Shown piece by piece: positions 1 through 7,804 of a stretch of DNA of 64,000 bases (position 1 is its first letter; each line of letters begins with the position of its first letter). The DNA lies in NCBI GenBank assembly GCA_947496705.1, contig CANMDW010000024.1:19107-83106 (forward strand), written 5' to 3'. The notes below the pieces were generated by a model, which saw only the letters and a program-made list of their open reading frames with translations, had not been told where the DNA came from and searched no databases. The position numbers and the translations under genes were made by a program. The DNA is from an uncultured Aquimarina sp. (GTDB lineage: Bacteria; Bacteroidota; Bacteroidia; Flavobacteriales; Flavobacteriaceae).

Positions 1-1
1 T

Positions 2-370
2 GACGGTATTAAGGATAACCTTGATGAAGCCAGAGATCGTGCAGTAACTTCTTTAAAAGCCATAGGTAAAAAATTGTACCTGGATAAATTATCGCCCGCT
101 CTGGCACAAAAATTATCTCTTGGAAATCTCGAAGACCGCCCCCTGGTATTTATGGGATCCGAAGTAGCCGATCAAGGAGACTTTGATACCAGCGAAGTGG
201 ATGAGATCATTCAAAAAATTGAAATGGGAGAACCCTTACCTACGGCAGATATACAAGAAGATTTTATAGAAGGTTTTGATGATGATATGGGCGAGATGGA
301 TTTTGGAAGTATTGATATAACAGAATTAAATGGTGCTGAAGATATCTCCGAACTCAATGCAGTAGCATAG
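2..370 (+). CDS. Partial acidic protein, C-terminal part (start lies before the window)
   Basis: An open frame enters from the left edge and stops at 370, giving at least 122 residues of which only the C-terminus is visible. The last 60 residues are strongly acidic (runs such as GFDDDMGEMDFGS). I do not recognise the family. It is the first member of a same-strand run of small genes reaching 7.4 kb, so it probably belongs to the same virus-like or envelope module. A TTG at 74 could be read as a start, but the frame stays open to base 2 and the upstream translation (DGIKDNLDEARDRA) looks like normal coding sequence, so I treat it as the tail of a longer gene. Confidence 0.6.
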   Translation, partial: DGIKDNLDEARDRAVTSLKAIGKKLYLDKLSPALAQKLSLGNLEDRPLVFMGSEVADQGDFDTSEVDEIIQKIEMGEPLPTADIQEDFIEGFDDDMGEMDFGSIDITELNGAEDISELNAVA

Positions 371-483
371 TCGTGAGCCTTTGAGTCGATGAGTTCTTGA
401 GTATATGAGACTTTGTGTAAATATGAACTCATCTCTCAAACGCTAAAAAACTCACTTTCTCACATACTAATAAACTAAAAACA

Positions 484-1116
484 ATGAATACCATGAAAAA
501 AAGTTCAAGATCACAATTTTTAGAGATTGTGAATGCCCATATCTCTCTTCGGGATCAGGCGAAAAAATTCGATCCAGCTATGGTCAAAGTGGCTACAGGG
601 ATCAAAGAAGGAAGATTACAATTGGCAGATACTGCCTATTATTCTATCAAGTTTGCAGGGAATAAGGCCAACATCGATATGTTCGAAACCCAGGATGCCA
701 AAGAGATCGGTATTACCAATGTTACGCAGGCCAAGCTTCAGAAAGATCGGTTGTTTTTATGTAATCGTATCATCTTATTGGCATCAGAAATCGAGGGAGA
801 TCTTCCCGGTAGTGATTCTGAACTAAAACGGGTCATCAAGCAAACCAATTTTGACAGTATCAAAAAAGTAGGCGGATTGCAAAATGGAGTGTTTTCTCTC
901 ATCGCCAATAAAAAGATCATTATTGATGAGCGCCCGATGCAGGATTTTGCTACCGATGGGAATACAACCATTAACATCGGAACCTATTTTTTAGAAAGCC
1001 CTCGCTTTATTCGTGATGATGAAGAATTCGAATTCAATATCGAATTGGGTGATGATGCGCCTGAAAAGGCACTCATCAAAGTCGTACTGGCAGGAACCGC
1101 AACTGTACCTGCATAA
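484..1116 (+). CDS. Hypothetical 210-aa protein, possible virion/structural protein
   Basis: No family recognised. The protein has no signal peptide or membrane segment. The N-terminal half is helical and basic, and the C-terminal half (from about residue 140) is rich in beta-type sequence and ends in a hydrophobic strand (ALIKVVLAGTATVPA). There are two possible ATG starts, 484 and 493; I keep the first. The next gene begins 9 bases after its stop. The size, soluble beta-rich tail and position ahead of wall-active genes would suit a jelly-roll capsid protein of a tailless virus, but that is inference only. Confidence 0.6.
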   Translation: MNTMKKSSRSQFLEIVNAHISLRDQAKKFDPAMVKVATGIKEGRLQLADTAYYSIKFAGNKANIDMFETQDAKEIGITNVTQAKLQKDRLFLCNRIILLASEIEGDLPGSDSELKRVIKQTNFDSIKKVGGLQNGVFSLIANKKIIIDERPMQDFATDGNTTINIGTYFLESPRFIRDDEEFEFNIELGDDAPEKALIKVVLAGTATVPA

Positions 1117-1124
1117 ACCAAAGA

Positions 1125-1520
1125 ATGATGGATCAGAAAACAAAAGAAACCAGGGTAGCTTTTTCCTTTAAAGTGGATAAAGCAAATGGATTATTCACCA
1201 TTGATAACCTGGAACTCCCAAAGCATACTAAACTGGTCAAAGGGTTGCAATTGATTTCGGAGTATCCGGACCGATTGTACTATCGGGGAAGCCAACGCAT
1301 TGAAATTGGTGGAGAGGAATTGTTCCCTGATGGGTTTGATAGTAAAATATTGATGTCCTCATTAAGTGTTGCTCCCAGAGAACGCTTCTTTGAACTAGGG
1401 GATGTATTACCCGGTGACCTTTCGGTCAAAGTTCGCTATCAGGATAAAGATCATAGTAATGCAAATTTTGGGCAAGGATATAAAGTGAGTCTGATTATAC
1501 TCATTGAAGAATCCGTATAA
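1125..1520 (+). CDS. Hypothetical 131-aa beta-rich protein
   Basis: No family recognised. A soluble 131-residue protein with alternating hydrophobic stretches typical of a beta-sandwich (for example AFSFKVDKANGLFTIDNLEL near the N-terminus and a closing strand YKVSLIILIEE). It starts 9 bases after the preceding stop, with a second ATG immediately following the first. It may form a structural pair with the 210-aa protein upstream. Function unknown. Confidence 0.6.
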   Translation: MMDQKTKETRVAFSFKVDKANGLFTIDNLELPKHTKLVKGLQLISEYPDRLYYRGSQRIEIGGEELFPDGFDSKILMSSLSVAPRERFFELGDVLPGDLSVKVRYQDKDHSNANFGQGYKVSLIILIEESV

Positions 1521-1542
1521 CGGCAGCAAAAAAAATAAAAGT

Positions 1543-2067
1543 ATGAAGTGTAAGATTGATTCAGACAATAAAAAGTATGCTAACGGGTTAATAGTGCGAA
1601 GGAAGTTTGTCCCATTAAAATTTACTATTCACAGGGAAAATCAATTTTTAAACGCAGAGGCCAAACTTCCTTTTACTACCAATGCGGTTATCGGGATATT
1701 GACTACATCAAATAGTGAGAGAAAGTGTAGTGATGATTCCAGACCATCCCGTCTGTATTATGGAGTATCAACATCCAGAATCGAAAATACCAGCTTTTTA
1801 GAAATCAATCCCGGAATTGTATACCTTGGAGTATATCCTCCGGATGTAAAAATCAATCAGGAGGTAGCAACTGACCTATGGTGGTATTATGCACATCCGG
1901 TAACGGATAGCTTTCCCTTTTTGTGTGCTGATGATTTTGCAGAACGCTTGAGGGATCCTATGATTATTAATGTCCTGCAACCCGGAGAATGTTCTGCTGA
2001 AGATTACTACCTCTGGAGTGAACGCTTCTATGGATATGTTTTGATTACATATAACGATTATACCTAA
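1543..2067 (+). CDS. Hypothetical ~174-aa protein
   Basis: The frame is open from 1504, which would overlap the previous gene by 17 bases; the ATG at 1543 (MKCKIDSDNKK) gives no overlap and is the more likely start. The protein is soluble, rich in aromatic residues and has cysteines near residues 3, 60, 129 and 148. No family recognised. It could be a receptor-binding or minor structural protein in the same block, but nothing in the sequence proves it. Confidence 0.55.
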   Translation: MKCKIDSDNKKYANGLIVRRKFVPLKFTIHRENQFLNAEAKLPFTTNAVIGILTTSNSERKCSDDSRPSRLYYGVSTSRIENTSFLEINPGIVYLGVYPPDVKINQEVATDLWWYYAHPVTDSFPFLCADDFAERLRDPMIINVLQPGECSAEDYYLWSERFYGYVLITYNDYT

Positions 2068-2086
2068 ACACTAAACCTACTAAAAA

Positions 2087-2386
2087 ATGATACTAGGAAC
2101 GCTATCCCTATTTCAAAAAAGAGGAATTTTTTATAAAGAACATCAGCTCACTTCTGAAGATAAATTTTCAGCAATGATTGATTCAGCATTAACACCGGAT
2201 GAAGAATTAACCCTTTCGGATGTTCCTAAAAAACATCAAATTACTCCAGTAGCCGAATCAGGGACAACAGATTATATCAATGCCATATTTGAAGATGAAG
2301 GAAAGGCAGAATATCCGTATGAAGTTACGATATGGTTATTAGTAGAAGCCCTTCCGGAAGAGACCCATAATGGGCATTTAAAATAA
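2087..2386 (+). CDS. Hypothetical 99-aa acidic protein
   Basis: A small acidic soluble protein with no motif I recognise. It starts 19 bases after the previous stop and is followed by 60-90 bases of spacer. Codon use and spacing match its neighbours, so it is probably a real gene of the same transcription unit. Confidence 0.5.
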   Translation: MILGTLSLFQKRGIFYKEHQLTSEDKFSAMIDSALTPDEELTLSDVPKKHQITPVAESGTTDYINAIFEDEGKAEYPYEVTIWLLVEALPEETHNGHLK

Positions 2387-2477
2387 AGTATGAATCATGT
2401 ATCTCTACATAAGGGCGCGATAATAAAACACACTATGTGCGCGCACAAGAGTGAGATATAAAAAGACACAGTGTGTC

Positions 2478-2813
2478 ATGAGAGAGGAATTTGCACTGCA
2501 GTATACAGACCGAAGAGCTAAAGAAAAAGGGTATGAATCATACCGTATTGTATACAGGGAATTTATTATTCCTCCTATGGGGATGCTAAAATTTCAGGCG
2601 TACAATGAAATATGGTTAGTCACCTATATTGATTGGGGATTGGTGGTCAAATCTGACTATGGAAGATACGATAATTGGTACACAAAAGAGATCAGGGAAA
2701 ATGCGCATGAGCATGGAGATCGTATTGAGATTATCAATACCCGAAAGTACCAGCGTAAAATTCGCTTTTTACAAGTGATCTTAAAAACCAATGATGATGG
2801 AAGCAAGGAATAG
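2478..2813 (+). CDS. Hypothetical ~111-aa protein
   Basis: The frame can be extended to a GTG at 2451, but the ATG at 2478 (MREEFALQYTDRRAKEKG) is the more natural start. The protein is charged, basic and aromatic, with no membrane segment and no known family. Its end overlaps the start of the following coiled-coil gene by 23 bases, which suggests translational coupling. Confidence 0.5.
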   Translation: MREEFALQYTDRRAKEKGYESYRIVYREFIIPPMGMLKFQAYNEIWLVTYIDWGLVVKSDYGRYDNWYTKEIRENAHEHGDRIEIINTRKYQRKIRFLQVILKTNDDGSKE

Positions 2814-3657
2814 AAAACCCGGATCCGTTCGGTTAAATGAGATGCAATATGCAGAGATGGAAAGAATGGGCTTTGAAAGTGAGAGCGCTTATGTAAAATA
2901 CAAAATGGAGCAGGCACAGTCAAAGCTCGAGGTACTAAAAACACCATCACTTGAGAATAACTCTGTTAGAAAATTACCTATTGTAGATGGAAGAAAATCT
3001 CATAATGGTGTAGTTGAAGATCAGCTGATCATACAGCGATTATCAATAGAAAACCGAAAGCTCCAGGAGAAACTGGAGGAGATTAGCCAAAACAATCAGG
3101 AAACCTTAAACGGTGTACATCACAAAGTGCATTCCCTGCTACAGGAGGAGCTACAAAAACGGGAGTTGGAAAATCTTAAAAAATCTCATTCTCAGCTCGA
3201 AAAGCAAATAAAACAGTTAGAAGAAGATTTAGATAAAGCCAAAAAGGAAACGGGAACCAAGCAGGAAGAAATTGAAGCTTTGGTCAAGAAATTAGGATTT
3301 GTAGAATTAGGAAAAGCCCTCCTTCCCGGAGCAATCTCCGGATTAGCTAAACAATACCCCAAACAGATGCAGGGGATCGCAGGCACTCTTGGAAGGTTAG
3401 GTCTCAGCCACAATGTGGCGGATGAACATCTTAATGAAGATAGAGAACCTTTATTACAGGTTTTAAACTACCTCCAGGAGGTATTTACCGAAGAGCAGTT
3501 TGAACAAGTCGTACAACTGATGATCCAGTTAGGAGACCAGGTCAAAGAGGATAATAATCTGATTCAAAAAATAGGCTATTACCTAAATCAAATGAAAAAA
3601 GCCCCCCAACCCCCAAAGGGGGAGCATAAAAGCGAGGTACAAAAGAAGTATAACTAA
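2791..3657 (+). CDS. Coiled-coil protein with an in-frame palindromic repeat near its C-terminus
   Basis: 288 residues. Residues about 70-170 are a long charged coiled coil (heptad-like Leu/Lys/Glu). A more globular helical part follows (residues about 165-265). Residues about 271-278 (PQPPKGEH) are encoded by a 24-bp GC-rich palindrome at 3601-3624 that recurs, inverted, inside a downstream gene, so this peptide is an insertion by a repeat rather than family sequence. The start overlaps the previous gene by 23 bases; ATGs at 2791 and 2794 are both possible. A scaffold or tail-fibre-like role is conceivable. No family recognised. Confidence 0.6.
   Translation: MMMEARNRKPGSVRLNEMQYAEMERMGFESESAYVKYKMEQAQSKLEVLKTPSLENNSVRKLPIVDGRKSHNGVVEDQLIIQRLSIENRKLQEKLEEISQNNQETLNGVHHKVHSLLQEELQKRELENLKKSHSQLEKQIKQLEEDLDKAKKETGTKQEEIEALVKKLGFVELGKALLPGAISGLAKQYPKQMQGIAGTLGRLGLSHNVADEHLNEDREPLLQVLNYLQEVFTEEQFEQVVQLMIQLGDQVKEDNNLIQKIGYYLNQMKKAPQPPKGEHKSEVQKKYN
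3601..3624. repeat. GC-rich palindromic repeat, class A copy 1 (inside a gene)
   Basis: A block of C-runs facing G-runs (GCCCCCCAACCCCC then AAAGGGGGAG) that is the exact reverse complement of the 24 bases at 4785-4808. It is read in frame in the coiled-coil gene as PQPPKGE. Related copies are at 3675-3697 and 5756-5778. Confidence 0.85.
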
Positions 3658-3674
3658 AAAACACCCCATAATAG

Positions 3675-3697
3675 TTCCCCCATTGGGGCTAGGGGGC
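3675..3697. repeat. GC-rich palindromic repeat, class A copy 2 (intergenic)
   Basis: TTCCCCCATTGGGG followed by CTAGGGGGC, between the coiled-coil gene and the next small ORF, ending six bases before its ATG. It matches the reverse complement of the copy at 5756-5778 at most positions. Confidence 0.75.
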
Positions 3698-3702
3698 TAA
3701 TT

Positions 3703-3885
3703 ATGCAAGCACAAATCACTATAGGAATAGCAGTAAAAGACAAAACAGAAGCACATCAGGTCAAAAAGGCTTTTGAGACCATGAATAAACATTTTGGTGC
3801 CAAAGGGATCATTCACATGGAAAAGTTATTCCTAAATGATGCCTTTATCAGAAACTTGGTCAAAATGAAAATAAACAAAAAATAA
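3703..3885 (+). CDS. Hypothetical 60-aa protein
   Basis: A small basic protein (MQAQITIGIAVKDK at the start, KMKINKK at the end). One base separates its stop from the next ATG, which suggests co-translation. The N-terminal 25 residues look like a beta strand followed by an amphipathic helix. No family recognised. It starts immediately after palindromic repeat copy 2. Confidence 0.45.
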   Translation: MQAQITIGIAVKDKTEAHQVKKAFETMNKHFGAKGIIHMEKLFLNDAFIRNLVKMKINKK

Positions 3886-3886
3886 G

Positions 3887-4312
3887 ATGGCAATACCCGC
3901 AGCACTCGCAGCACAGGCAATAAAAAACAGACCGAAAGTACCCGTAAGTAAGGACGTTACTACGGTATTACTAGCTAGTGGATTGGGTATTGGGGTATTT
4001 TTTGCTGTTAGGGCTTTGGTAAAGAAATTTAAACGAAACAATCGAGAGATGAACGCTTTAGAACCCGGTAATCCTGCAAACTTTGCGATCCGTTTGAAAC
4101 TTGCTTTTGAGAATAACAAGCCTTTTGGATGGGGAACCAATGAAGAAGTTGTATTTCGAACCCTTGAAGAAATCCCTTCTGATGCTGTTCGAAGAAAGGT
4201 GGAACGTGCCTATAAAGATTTATATGGAAGAAATTTATCCGCAGACCTGATGGATGAACTTTCAACAGAAGAATTTGCGATTGCTCAAGAAATTATCAAT
4301 TCAAAGACATAA
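3887..4312 (+). CDS. Single-pass membrane protein, 141 aa
   Basis: A hydrophobic segment at about residues 24-44 (VTTVLLASGLGIGVFFAVRAL) is followed by a basic stop-transfer sequence (KKFKRNN), which predicts one transmembrane helix with a cytoplasmic or particle-interior C-terminal domain of about 95 residues. No family recognised. It sits between small genes and the peptidoglycan-binding membrane protein and may belong to the same membrane complex. Confidence 0.6.
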   Translation: MAIPAALAAQAIKNRPKVPVSKDVTTVLLASGLGIGVFFAVRALVKKFKRNNREMNALEPGNPANFAIRLKLAFENNKPFGWGTNEEVVFRTLEEIPSDAVRRKVERAYKDLYGRNLSADLMDELSTEEFAIAQEIINSKT

Positions 4313-4317
4313 AAATA

Positions 4318-5319
4318 ATGGAATCTAAAACAGTCGTGAGACGAAGTCCAAAAAAGAAAACGGATAAAAAACCACTCTCCAGGAAGAAAATGCTGATGTA
4401 TGGTTTAGGAGGTGGATTGGTGCTTGGCCTGGGATATTTGGTATATACCTTTTTAAGCAATCGGGCTGCAAACCAAAGAAGTATACAACAACCTATACCT
4501 CCGATCACACCCGGAACTATAGTTACCAAACCTGTTCTGCCAAGTATCGTTGGCAACCAATTTCCTTTAAAAAGAGGATCCCGAGGATCACTGGTACAGA
4601 TGGTGCAACAAGCACTCCTTGCCAAAGGCGGACAGCCTGCATTGATCATCAAAGAAACAAGCTTTAGAAATGGAAAAGTGGATGGAGTTTTTGGAAAGGG
4701 AACAGAACGCGCATTACGTGCCTTCGGATTTCCTTCAGTAATCACTCAAAGTCAATTTACCATTTTGGTGGGCAAGAGTGAAAACTCCCCCTTTGGGGGT
4801 TGGGGGGCTATTGCCAAAGAAATCATTAATGCTGCTAACAAACAAAATTTGTTTGGTGTCCTCAATGGATTAAAGAAAATAGCTACCGTTACTCAGTACA
4901 AGCAAGTAAGTACTTTTTTTCAGAATGTAAGAATCCTGGGCACACGGGTTACTTCTCTTGTCAATGCTTTATTGAGTGTAGCTTTTAAAAGTAAGGAGTT
5001 GGAAAAAATAAAAATAAGAGCAGAGTTCCGAAGAATGGGATTAAAACAAAATGCTCGTGGCGTATGGTATATTCCAGGCATAGGAGGAACTATTGGCTCT
5101 TTTGATCATATTAGCGATCAAATTGAACAGGAATGGAACTTGGCAATACTAGAAAAACCAACGCTTCTAAAAGCTGAAGATGGATCCTTTATTGTTCCAG
5201 AAGTAGTACCAGATACTGTAGTGGGCTATATCACAGGAATAGAAAATGGATTGACACGAATCTTGACACAATCGGGAGAAACGGTTTATGCTCCTACTCA
5301 AAATTTATCCTCCCTGTAA
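4318..5319 (+). CDS. Membrane-anchored protein with peptidoglycan-binding-like domain
   Basis: 333 residues. A very basic N-terminus (residues 1-25) and a transmembrane helix (about 26-46, MLMYGLGGGLVLGLGYLVYTF) come first, then a PG_binding_1-like region at about residues 80-140 (LKRGSRGSLVQMVQQALL, DGVFGKGTERALRAFG), the pattern of domains that dock onto the cell wall. Residues about 157-163 (SPFGGWG) are encoded by palindromic repeat copy 3 inserted in frame. The C-terminal half is unrecognised. It begins five bases after the previous stop. It probably holds a complex against the wall. An exact enzymatic role cannot be assigned because no catalytic domain is visible. Confidence 0.65.
   Translation: MESKTVVRRSPKKKTDKKPLSRKKMLMYGLGGGLVLGLGYLVYTFLSNRAANQRSIQQPIPPITPGTIVTKPVLPSIVGNQFPLKRGSRGSLVQMVQQALLAKGGQPALIIKETSFRNGKVDGVFGKGTERALRAFGFPSVITQSQFTILVGKSENSPFGGWGAIAKEIINAANKQNLFGVLNGLKKIATVTQYKQVSTFFQNVRILGTRVTSLVNALLSVAFKSKELEKIKIRAEFRRMGLKQNARGVWYIPGIGGTIGSFDHISDQIEQEWNLAILEKPTLLKAEDGSFIVPEVVPDTVVGYITGIENGLTRILTQSGETVYAPTQNLSSL
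4785..4808. repeat. GC-rich palindromic repeat, class A copy 3 (inside a gene)
   Basis: Exact 24-base reverse complement of the copy at 3601-3624, read in frame as NSPFGGWGA within the peptidoglycan-binding-like protein, in the linker just after its binding domain. Confidence 0.85.
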
Positions 5320-5359
5320 ATGTAAAACCGGAAAATATAAAATGTAAAAGTGAAAAAGC

Positions 5360-5752
5360 ATGAAAAAAATAATTTATTGGTTAAAACGGATGTTTAATAG
5401 TGATCTTCAGATATGGAGCTATTTTAAAGTCTGGCGAGAACTGTCTTCTTTGGCGGTAGGATTGATTCTTTGGATGCATAGTGCGGTATTCCTGCGATGG
5501 ATCGATCCCACAGCTGGAACCTATGATGCAGGAGTGTTTCAAGTATATCTTTTTGCCATCATTGGCATATTCATTTTACACGGAATTGTAAGAATACTGA
5601 TGAAGCTCATCTGGCCAACATCAGAACATTACCTGGACAATCATTTTCGAGAAGATTTTAAAACTATAACGCCATGGCAAAAATTAAAATTATCTACGTT
5701 TATATTCTTTGCATTCTTATTTACAGTAGCGTTTTTATCCAGAACGCTGTAA
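5360..5752 (+). CDS. Membrane protein, 130 aa, about three transmembrane helices
   Basis: Hydrophobic segments at about residues 30-48, 62-85 and 108-127 predict three membrane passes. The position directly before a CHAP-like lysin candidate, with a 79-base overlap between the two genes, is what one sees for holin-endolysin pairs in phages; this is inference from arrangement and topology only. No named family is recognised. Confidence 0.55.
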   Translation: MKKIIYWLKRMFNSDLQIWSYFKVWRELSSLAVGLILWMHSAVFLRWIDPTAGTYDAGVFQVYLFAIIGIFILHGIVRILMKLIWPTSEHYLDNHFREDFKTITPWQKLKLSTFIFFAFLFTVAFLSRTL

Positions 5753-6285
5753 AAAGCCCCCTAGCCACCCAAGGGGAAACTTATGTTGATAATGAAAAAA
5801 GACAATGTGTCAAAGAACTATATGATTCCCAGGTTGGGGTTCGTGAAGTTGGGGGAGCTAATCGGGGTGTACACGTAGAAAAATATTTGGCAAGTGTGGC
5901 ACTCGATCCCGGATATGCCTGGTGTGCAGCGTTTGTCAGTTGGTGTTACCAAAACGCAGAAGTCGATGCCCTTATTAGCGGGTGGGTTCCCAGCTATGCT
6001 TTGCAATCCAGACGCATATATCAACGTGGAAAATTCCAAAAACAAGAGCCTCAAACCAGCGATGTTTTTATGATATGGTATCACAAACTCAATCGCCCTG
6101 CTCATATTGGTTTTGTAGATCAGTGGGGGTCAACATGGATTACAACCGTAGAAGGCAATACGAACCTACCTGCCGGCAAGGCAGGCGATAACGGATCAAG
6201 AGAAGGTGATGGCGTATATAGAAAAAGAAGATTAAAAAAGCAGGTATGGGCAGTATGCGATTTTATTAGCCCAAAGATCAATTAG
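5674..6285 (+). CDS. CHAP-like amidase/endopeptidase (TIGR02594-like) with N-terminal anchor
   Basis: 203 residues. An N-terminal hydrophobic anchor (about 5-23) is followed by a domain with GYAWCAAFVSWCYQNA (candidate nucleophile Cys in WCAAF, about residue 78) and RPAHIGFV (candidate His, about 145), then VEGNTN. This is the pattern of CHAP/TIGR02594 cell-wall hydrolases, which cut peptide bridges in peptidoglycan. Two palindromic repeats are translated in frame: SPLATQGE (residues about 28-35, class A) and PAGKAG (about 166-171, class B). No internal ATG keeps the frame past the anchor, so the overlapping start at 5674 is accepted. Likely a virion or lysis enzyme. Confidence 0.7.
   Translation: MAKIKIIYVYILCILIYSSVFIQNAVKSPLATQGETYVDNEKRQCVKELYDSQVGVREVGGANRGVHVEKYLASVALDPGYAWCAAFVSWCYQNAEVDALISGWVPSYALQSRRIYQRGKFQKQEPQTSDVFMIWYHKLNRPAHIGFVDQWGSTWITTVEGNTNLPAGKAGDNGSREGDGVYRKRRLKKQVWAVCDFISPKIN
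5756..5778. repeat. GC-rich palindromic repeat, class A copy 4 (inside a gene)
   Basis: GCCCCCTAGCCACC then CAAGGGGAA, related in inverse orientation to the copy at 3675-3697. It starts three bases after the stop of the 130-aa membrane protein and is translated in frame within the CHAP-like protein as SPLATQGE. Confidence 0.75.
6169..6185. repeat. Palindromic repeat, class B (inside a gene)
   Basis: CCTGCCGGCAAGGCAGG, translated in frame as PAGKAG near the C-terminus of the CHAP-like protein. Related GC-rich sequences occur in the tRNA-Ser(UGA) T-loop and near 46.15, 46.26 and 61.23 kb. Confidence 0.7.
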
Positions 6286-6289
6286 CAGT

Positions 6290-6973
6290 ATGTTATCAAA
6301 AAGTTTACACATATTACAAAGTAAGGGCTATGAAGTCTACAAAGAGCCTTTTAGACTCAATATTGTAGGTTATAGAAGCAGATTTGTTCGAAGTAATCGG
6401 TTTGATGATGAGATACACGTATTCTATACGAATGATCAGGGGAAATGGGTATACCATATTTTTAAAGCCACTACAGATCCCGGACAGTACTGGTTAGAAA
6501 ATCAAATGCATCCTCAAGGAACAGCATTTTTGAAGAAAGGACAATACAAGGATGCATATAGTATGGGATTACATCGGGGAATATACCCGGCATTGATACA
6601 AACCAAACCAGTTAGTATTATTCGGAATTATGAACGTAAAGGATTGTTTAAATGGTTTGAGTCTGGATTCAAGGATACTGGAAGGTTTGGGATCAATGTT
6701 CATAGGGCTAGAAACCATGGAACCACAAAAGTGATAGATGCCTTTTCAGCAGGTTGTCTCGTATTTGCCAATGCGGAAGATTTTAACCGTTTTATGAAGA
6801 TGTCGAAGGAGCACCAAAACCGCTATGGAAATTCTTTTACAGTGACTTTAGTAGATTTCAGGGACGAGCGTAGAAGACGATTTAGTAAAATTGCATGGGG
6901 ATCAGTAGTTGCTGCAGGAGGATTATTGTTCTTGACCCTTCGACAGAATCAGGGCAAGAATCAAGCGAATTAA
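6290..6973 (+). CDS. L,D-transpeptidase-like protein, 227 aa
   Basis: Soluble first part, then INVHRA and FSAGCLVFAN (about residues 140-170), spaced as in the His and Ser-x-Gly-Cys catalytic motif of YkuD/L,D-transpeptidase folds, which make or cut wall cross-links. A hydrophobic segment near residues 203-217 (AWGSVVAAGGLLFLTL) predicts a C-terminal membrane anchor, and the last residues (LTLRQNQGKNQ) are encoded by a class C palindrome. It starts five bases after the CHAP-like gene. The family call rests on motif spacing and is tentative. Confidence 0.55.
   Translation: MLSKSLHILQSKGYEVYKEPFRLNIVGYRSRFVRSNRFDDEIHVFYTNDQGKWVYHIFKATTDPGQYWLENQMHPQGTAFLKKGQYKDAYSMGLHRGIYPALIQTKPVSIIRNYERKGLFKWFESGFKDTGRFGINVHRARNHGTTKVIDAFSAGCLVFANAEDFNRFMKMSKEHQNRYGNSFTVTLVDFRDERRRRFSKIAWGSVVAAGGLLFLTLRQNQGKNQAN
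6931..6958. repeat. Palindromic repeat, class C (inside a gene)
   Basis: Interrupted palindrome: CTTG and CCCT on the left, AGGG and CAAG on the right, around a TCGACAGAATC centre. It supplies the C-terminal codons of the L,D-transpeptidase-like gene. Confidence 0.6.
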
Positions 6974-6975
6974 AG

Positions 6976-7173
6976 ATGAGAATATCAAAAAACACAAAGA
7001 AAGCAGGATTGGCATTAGTGGGAAGTATGCTAGGATTTATTGTTGCTAAAAAATACTCCCCAAAGGAAACTTATCCTTTTATTTTGATTGGTGGATTTAT
7101 CGGGAATTGTCTCGGAGAGGAATTGATCAATGAAGACATGTTTAAAAGAATTAGTGATCATGAAAGAAACTAA
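6976..7173 (+). CDS. Small membrane protein, 65 aa
   Basis: The frame is open from 6895 but that would overlap the upstream gene; the ATG at 6976, one codon after the upstream stop, gives MRISKNTKKAGLALVGSM and a glycine-rich protein with two hydrophobic segments (about residues 10-24 and 34-50). No family recognised. Confidence 0.5.
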   Translation: MRISKNTKKAGLALVGSMLGFIVAKKYSPKETYPFILIGGFIGNCLGEELINEDMFKRISDHERN

Positions 7174-7390
7174 ATTACAACCTATTTATTTTGAAGGAGA
7201 ACAACCTGCAAAGGTTAAAGCATATTACAAATACGAATTGGCTGCTTTGTATAATGTGTGTACTAAGACTTTTTCTTCATGGATCAATATATATCTAGAG
7301 GAGTTAAAGCAATTTGGATATCAAAAAAGCACCAAACTTCTAAGACCCGAAGTGGTGCGTTTTTTGTTTGAACGGTTGGGGGAACCATAG
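7160..7390 (+). CDS. Small helix-turn-helix-like protein, 76 aa
   Basis: The ATG at 7160 (MKETKLQPIYFEG) overlaps the end of the small membrane protein by 14 bases; the frame is also open from 7130. The sequence YYKYELAALYNVCTKTFSSWI followed by a helical stretch looks like a helix-turn-helix of the kind used by small phage or element regulators. It is the last gene of the run, and a promoter-like site for the next small unit lies just after it. Confidence 0.5.
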   Translation: MKETKLQPIYFEGEQPAKVKAYYKYELAALYNVCTKTFSSWINIYLEELKQFGYQKSTKLLRPEVVRFLFERLGEP

Positions 7391-7413
7391 TTTTTAAAGG
7401 AAAAATTTGGATA

Positions 7414-7440
7414 TTTGGGACTAATAGTATCATATTTGCA
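7414..7440 (+). promoter_or_regulatory. Putative Bacteroidota promoter
   Basis: TTTG at 7414-7417 and ATATTTGCA ending at 7440, with about 17 bases between the boxes. This matches the family pattern of a -33 TTG and a -7 TAnnTTTG. It would start a short transcript ending at the terminator at 7603-7632. Confidence 0.5.
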
Positions 7441-7446
7441 CAACAA

Positions 7447-7572
7447 AATGACACAAAATAGAATACATACCGCACCGAAATCGCTGTTTAGTCAGTGTGA
7501 TTATCGATGGATTAATGAATTATCCATTCGAAACAGGACGCTATGTGACTATTTTAATCATTTTTTGAAATG
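7447..7572 (+). CDS. Possible small ORF, 41 aa
   Basis: ATG soon after a promoter-like site, translated MTQNRIHTAPKSLFSQ... ending NHFLK, followed 30 bases later by a terminator hairpin. The unit promoter-ORF-terminator is self-contained. The peptide has no recognisable family; the transcript could equally be a non-coding RNA. Confidence 0.3.
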
Positions 7573-7602
7573 ATATAAATTAGAAAACTACTATAGAATA
7601 GC

Positions 7603-7632
7603 AAGCGTCCAAGAAATTGGGCGCTTTTTTTA
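7603..7632 (+). terminator. Rho-independent terminator
   Basis: AAGCGTCC pairs with GGGCGCTT (8 bp including one T-G pair) around an eight-base loop, followed by a run of T. Confidence 0.75.
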
Positions 7633-7803
7633 TGAATTTTTTTTAGAATAATGAATAAAAGTTAATTAGCACATAAAGATTAGTATTTGGAAAGTAAGCA
7701 TCAGGGAGACAGACGATTACTGCAACTATCCAATATCCGTTGAAAAACGGACAGGGATCTCTATATCTAATCATAAACGTAACTACCTGATTATCAATAA
7801 AAT
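7633..7803. other. Intergenic spacer, no gene seen
   Basis: AT-rich spacer between two small promoter-terminator units. The only longer open frame is a - strand one (7643-7867) that crosses the next promoter and has no coding character. I see nothing else. Confidence 0.5.
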
Positions 7804-7804
7804 A

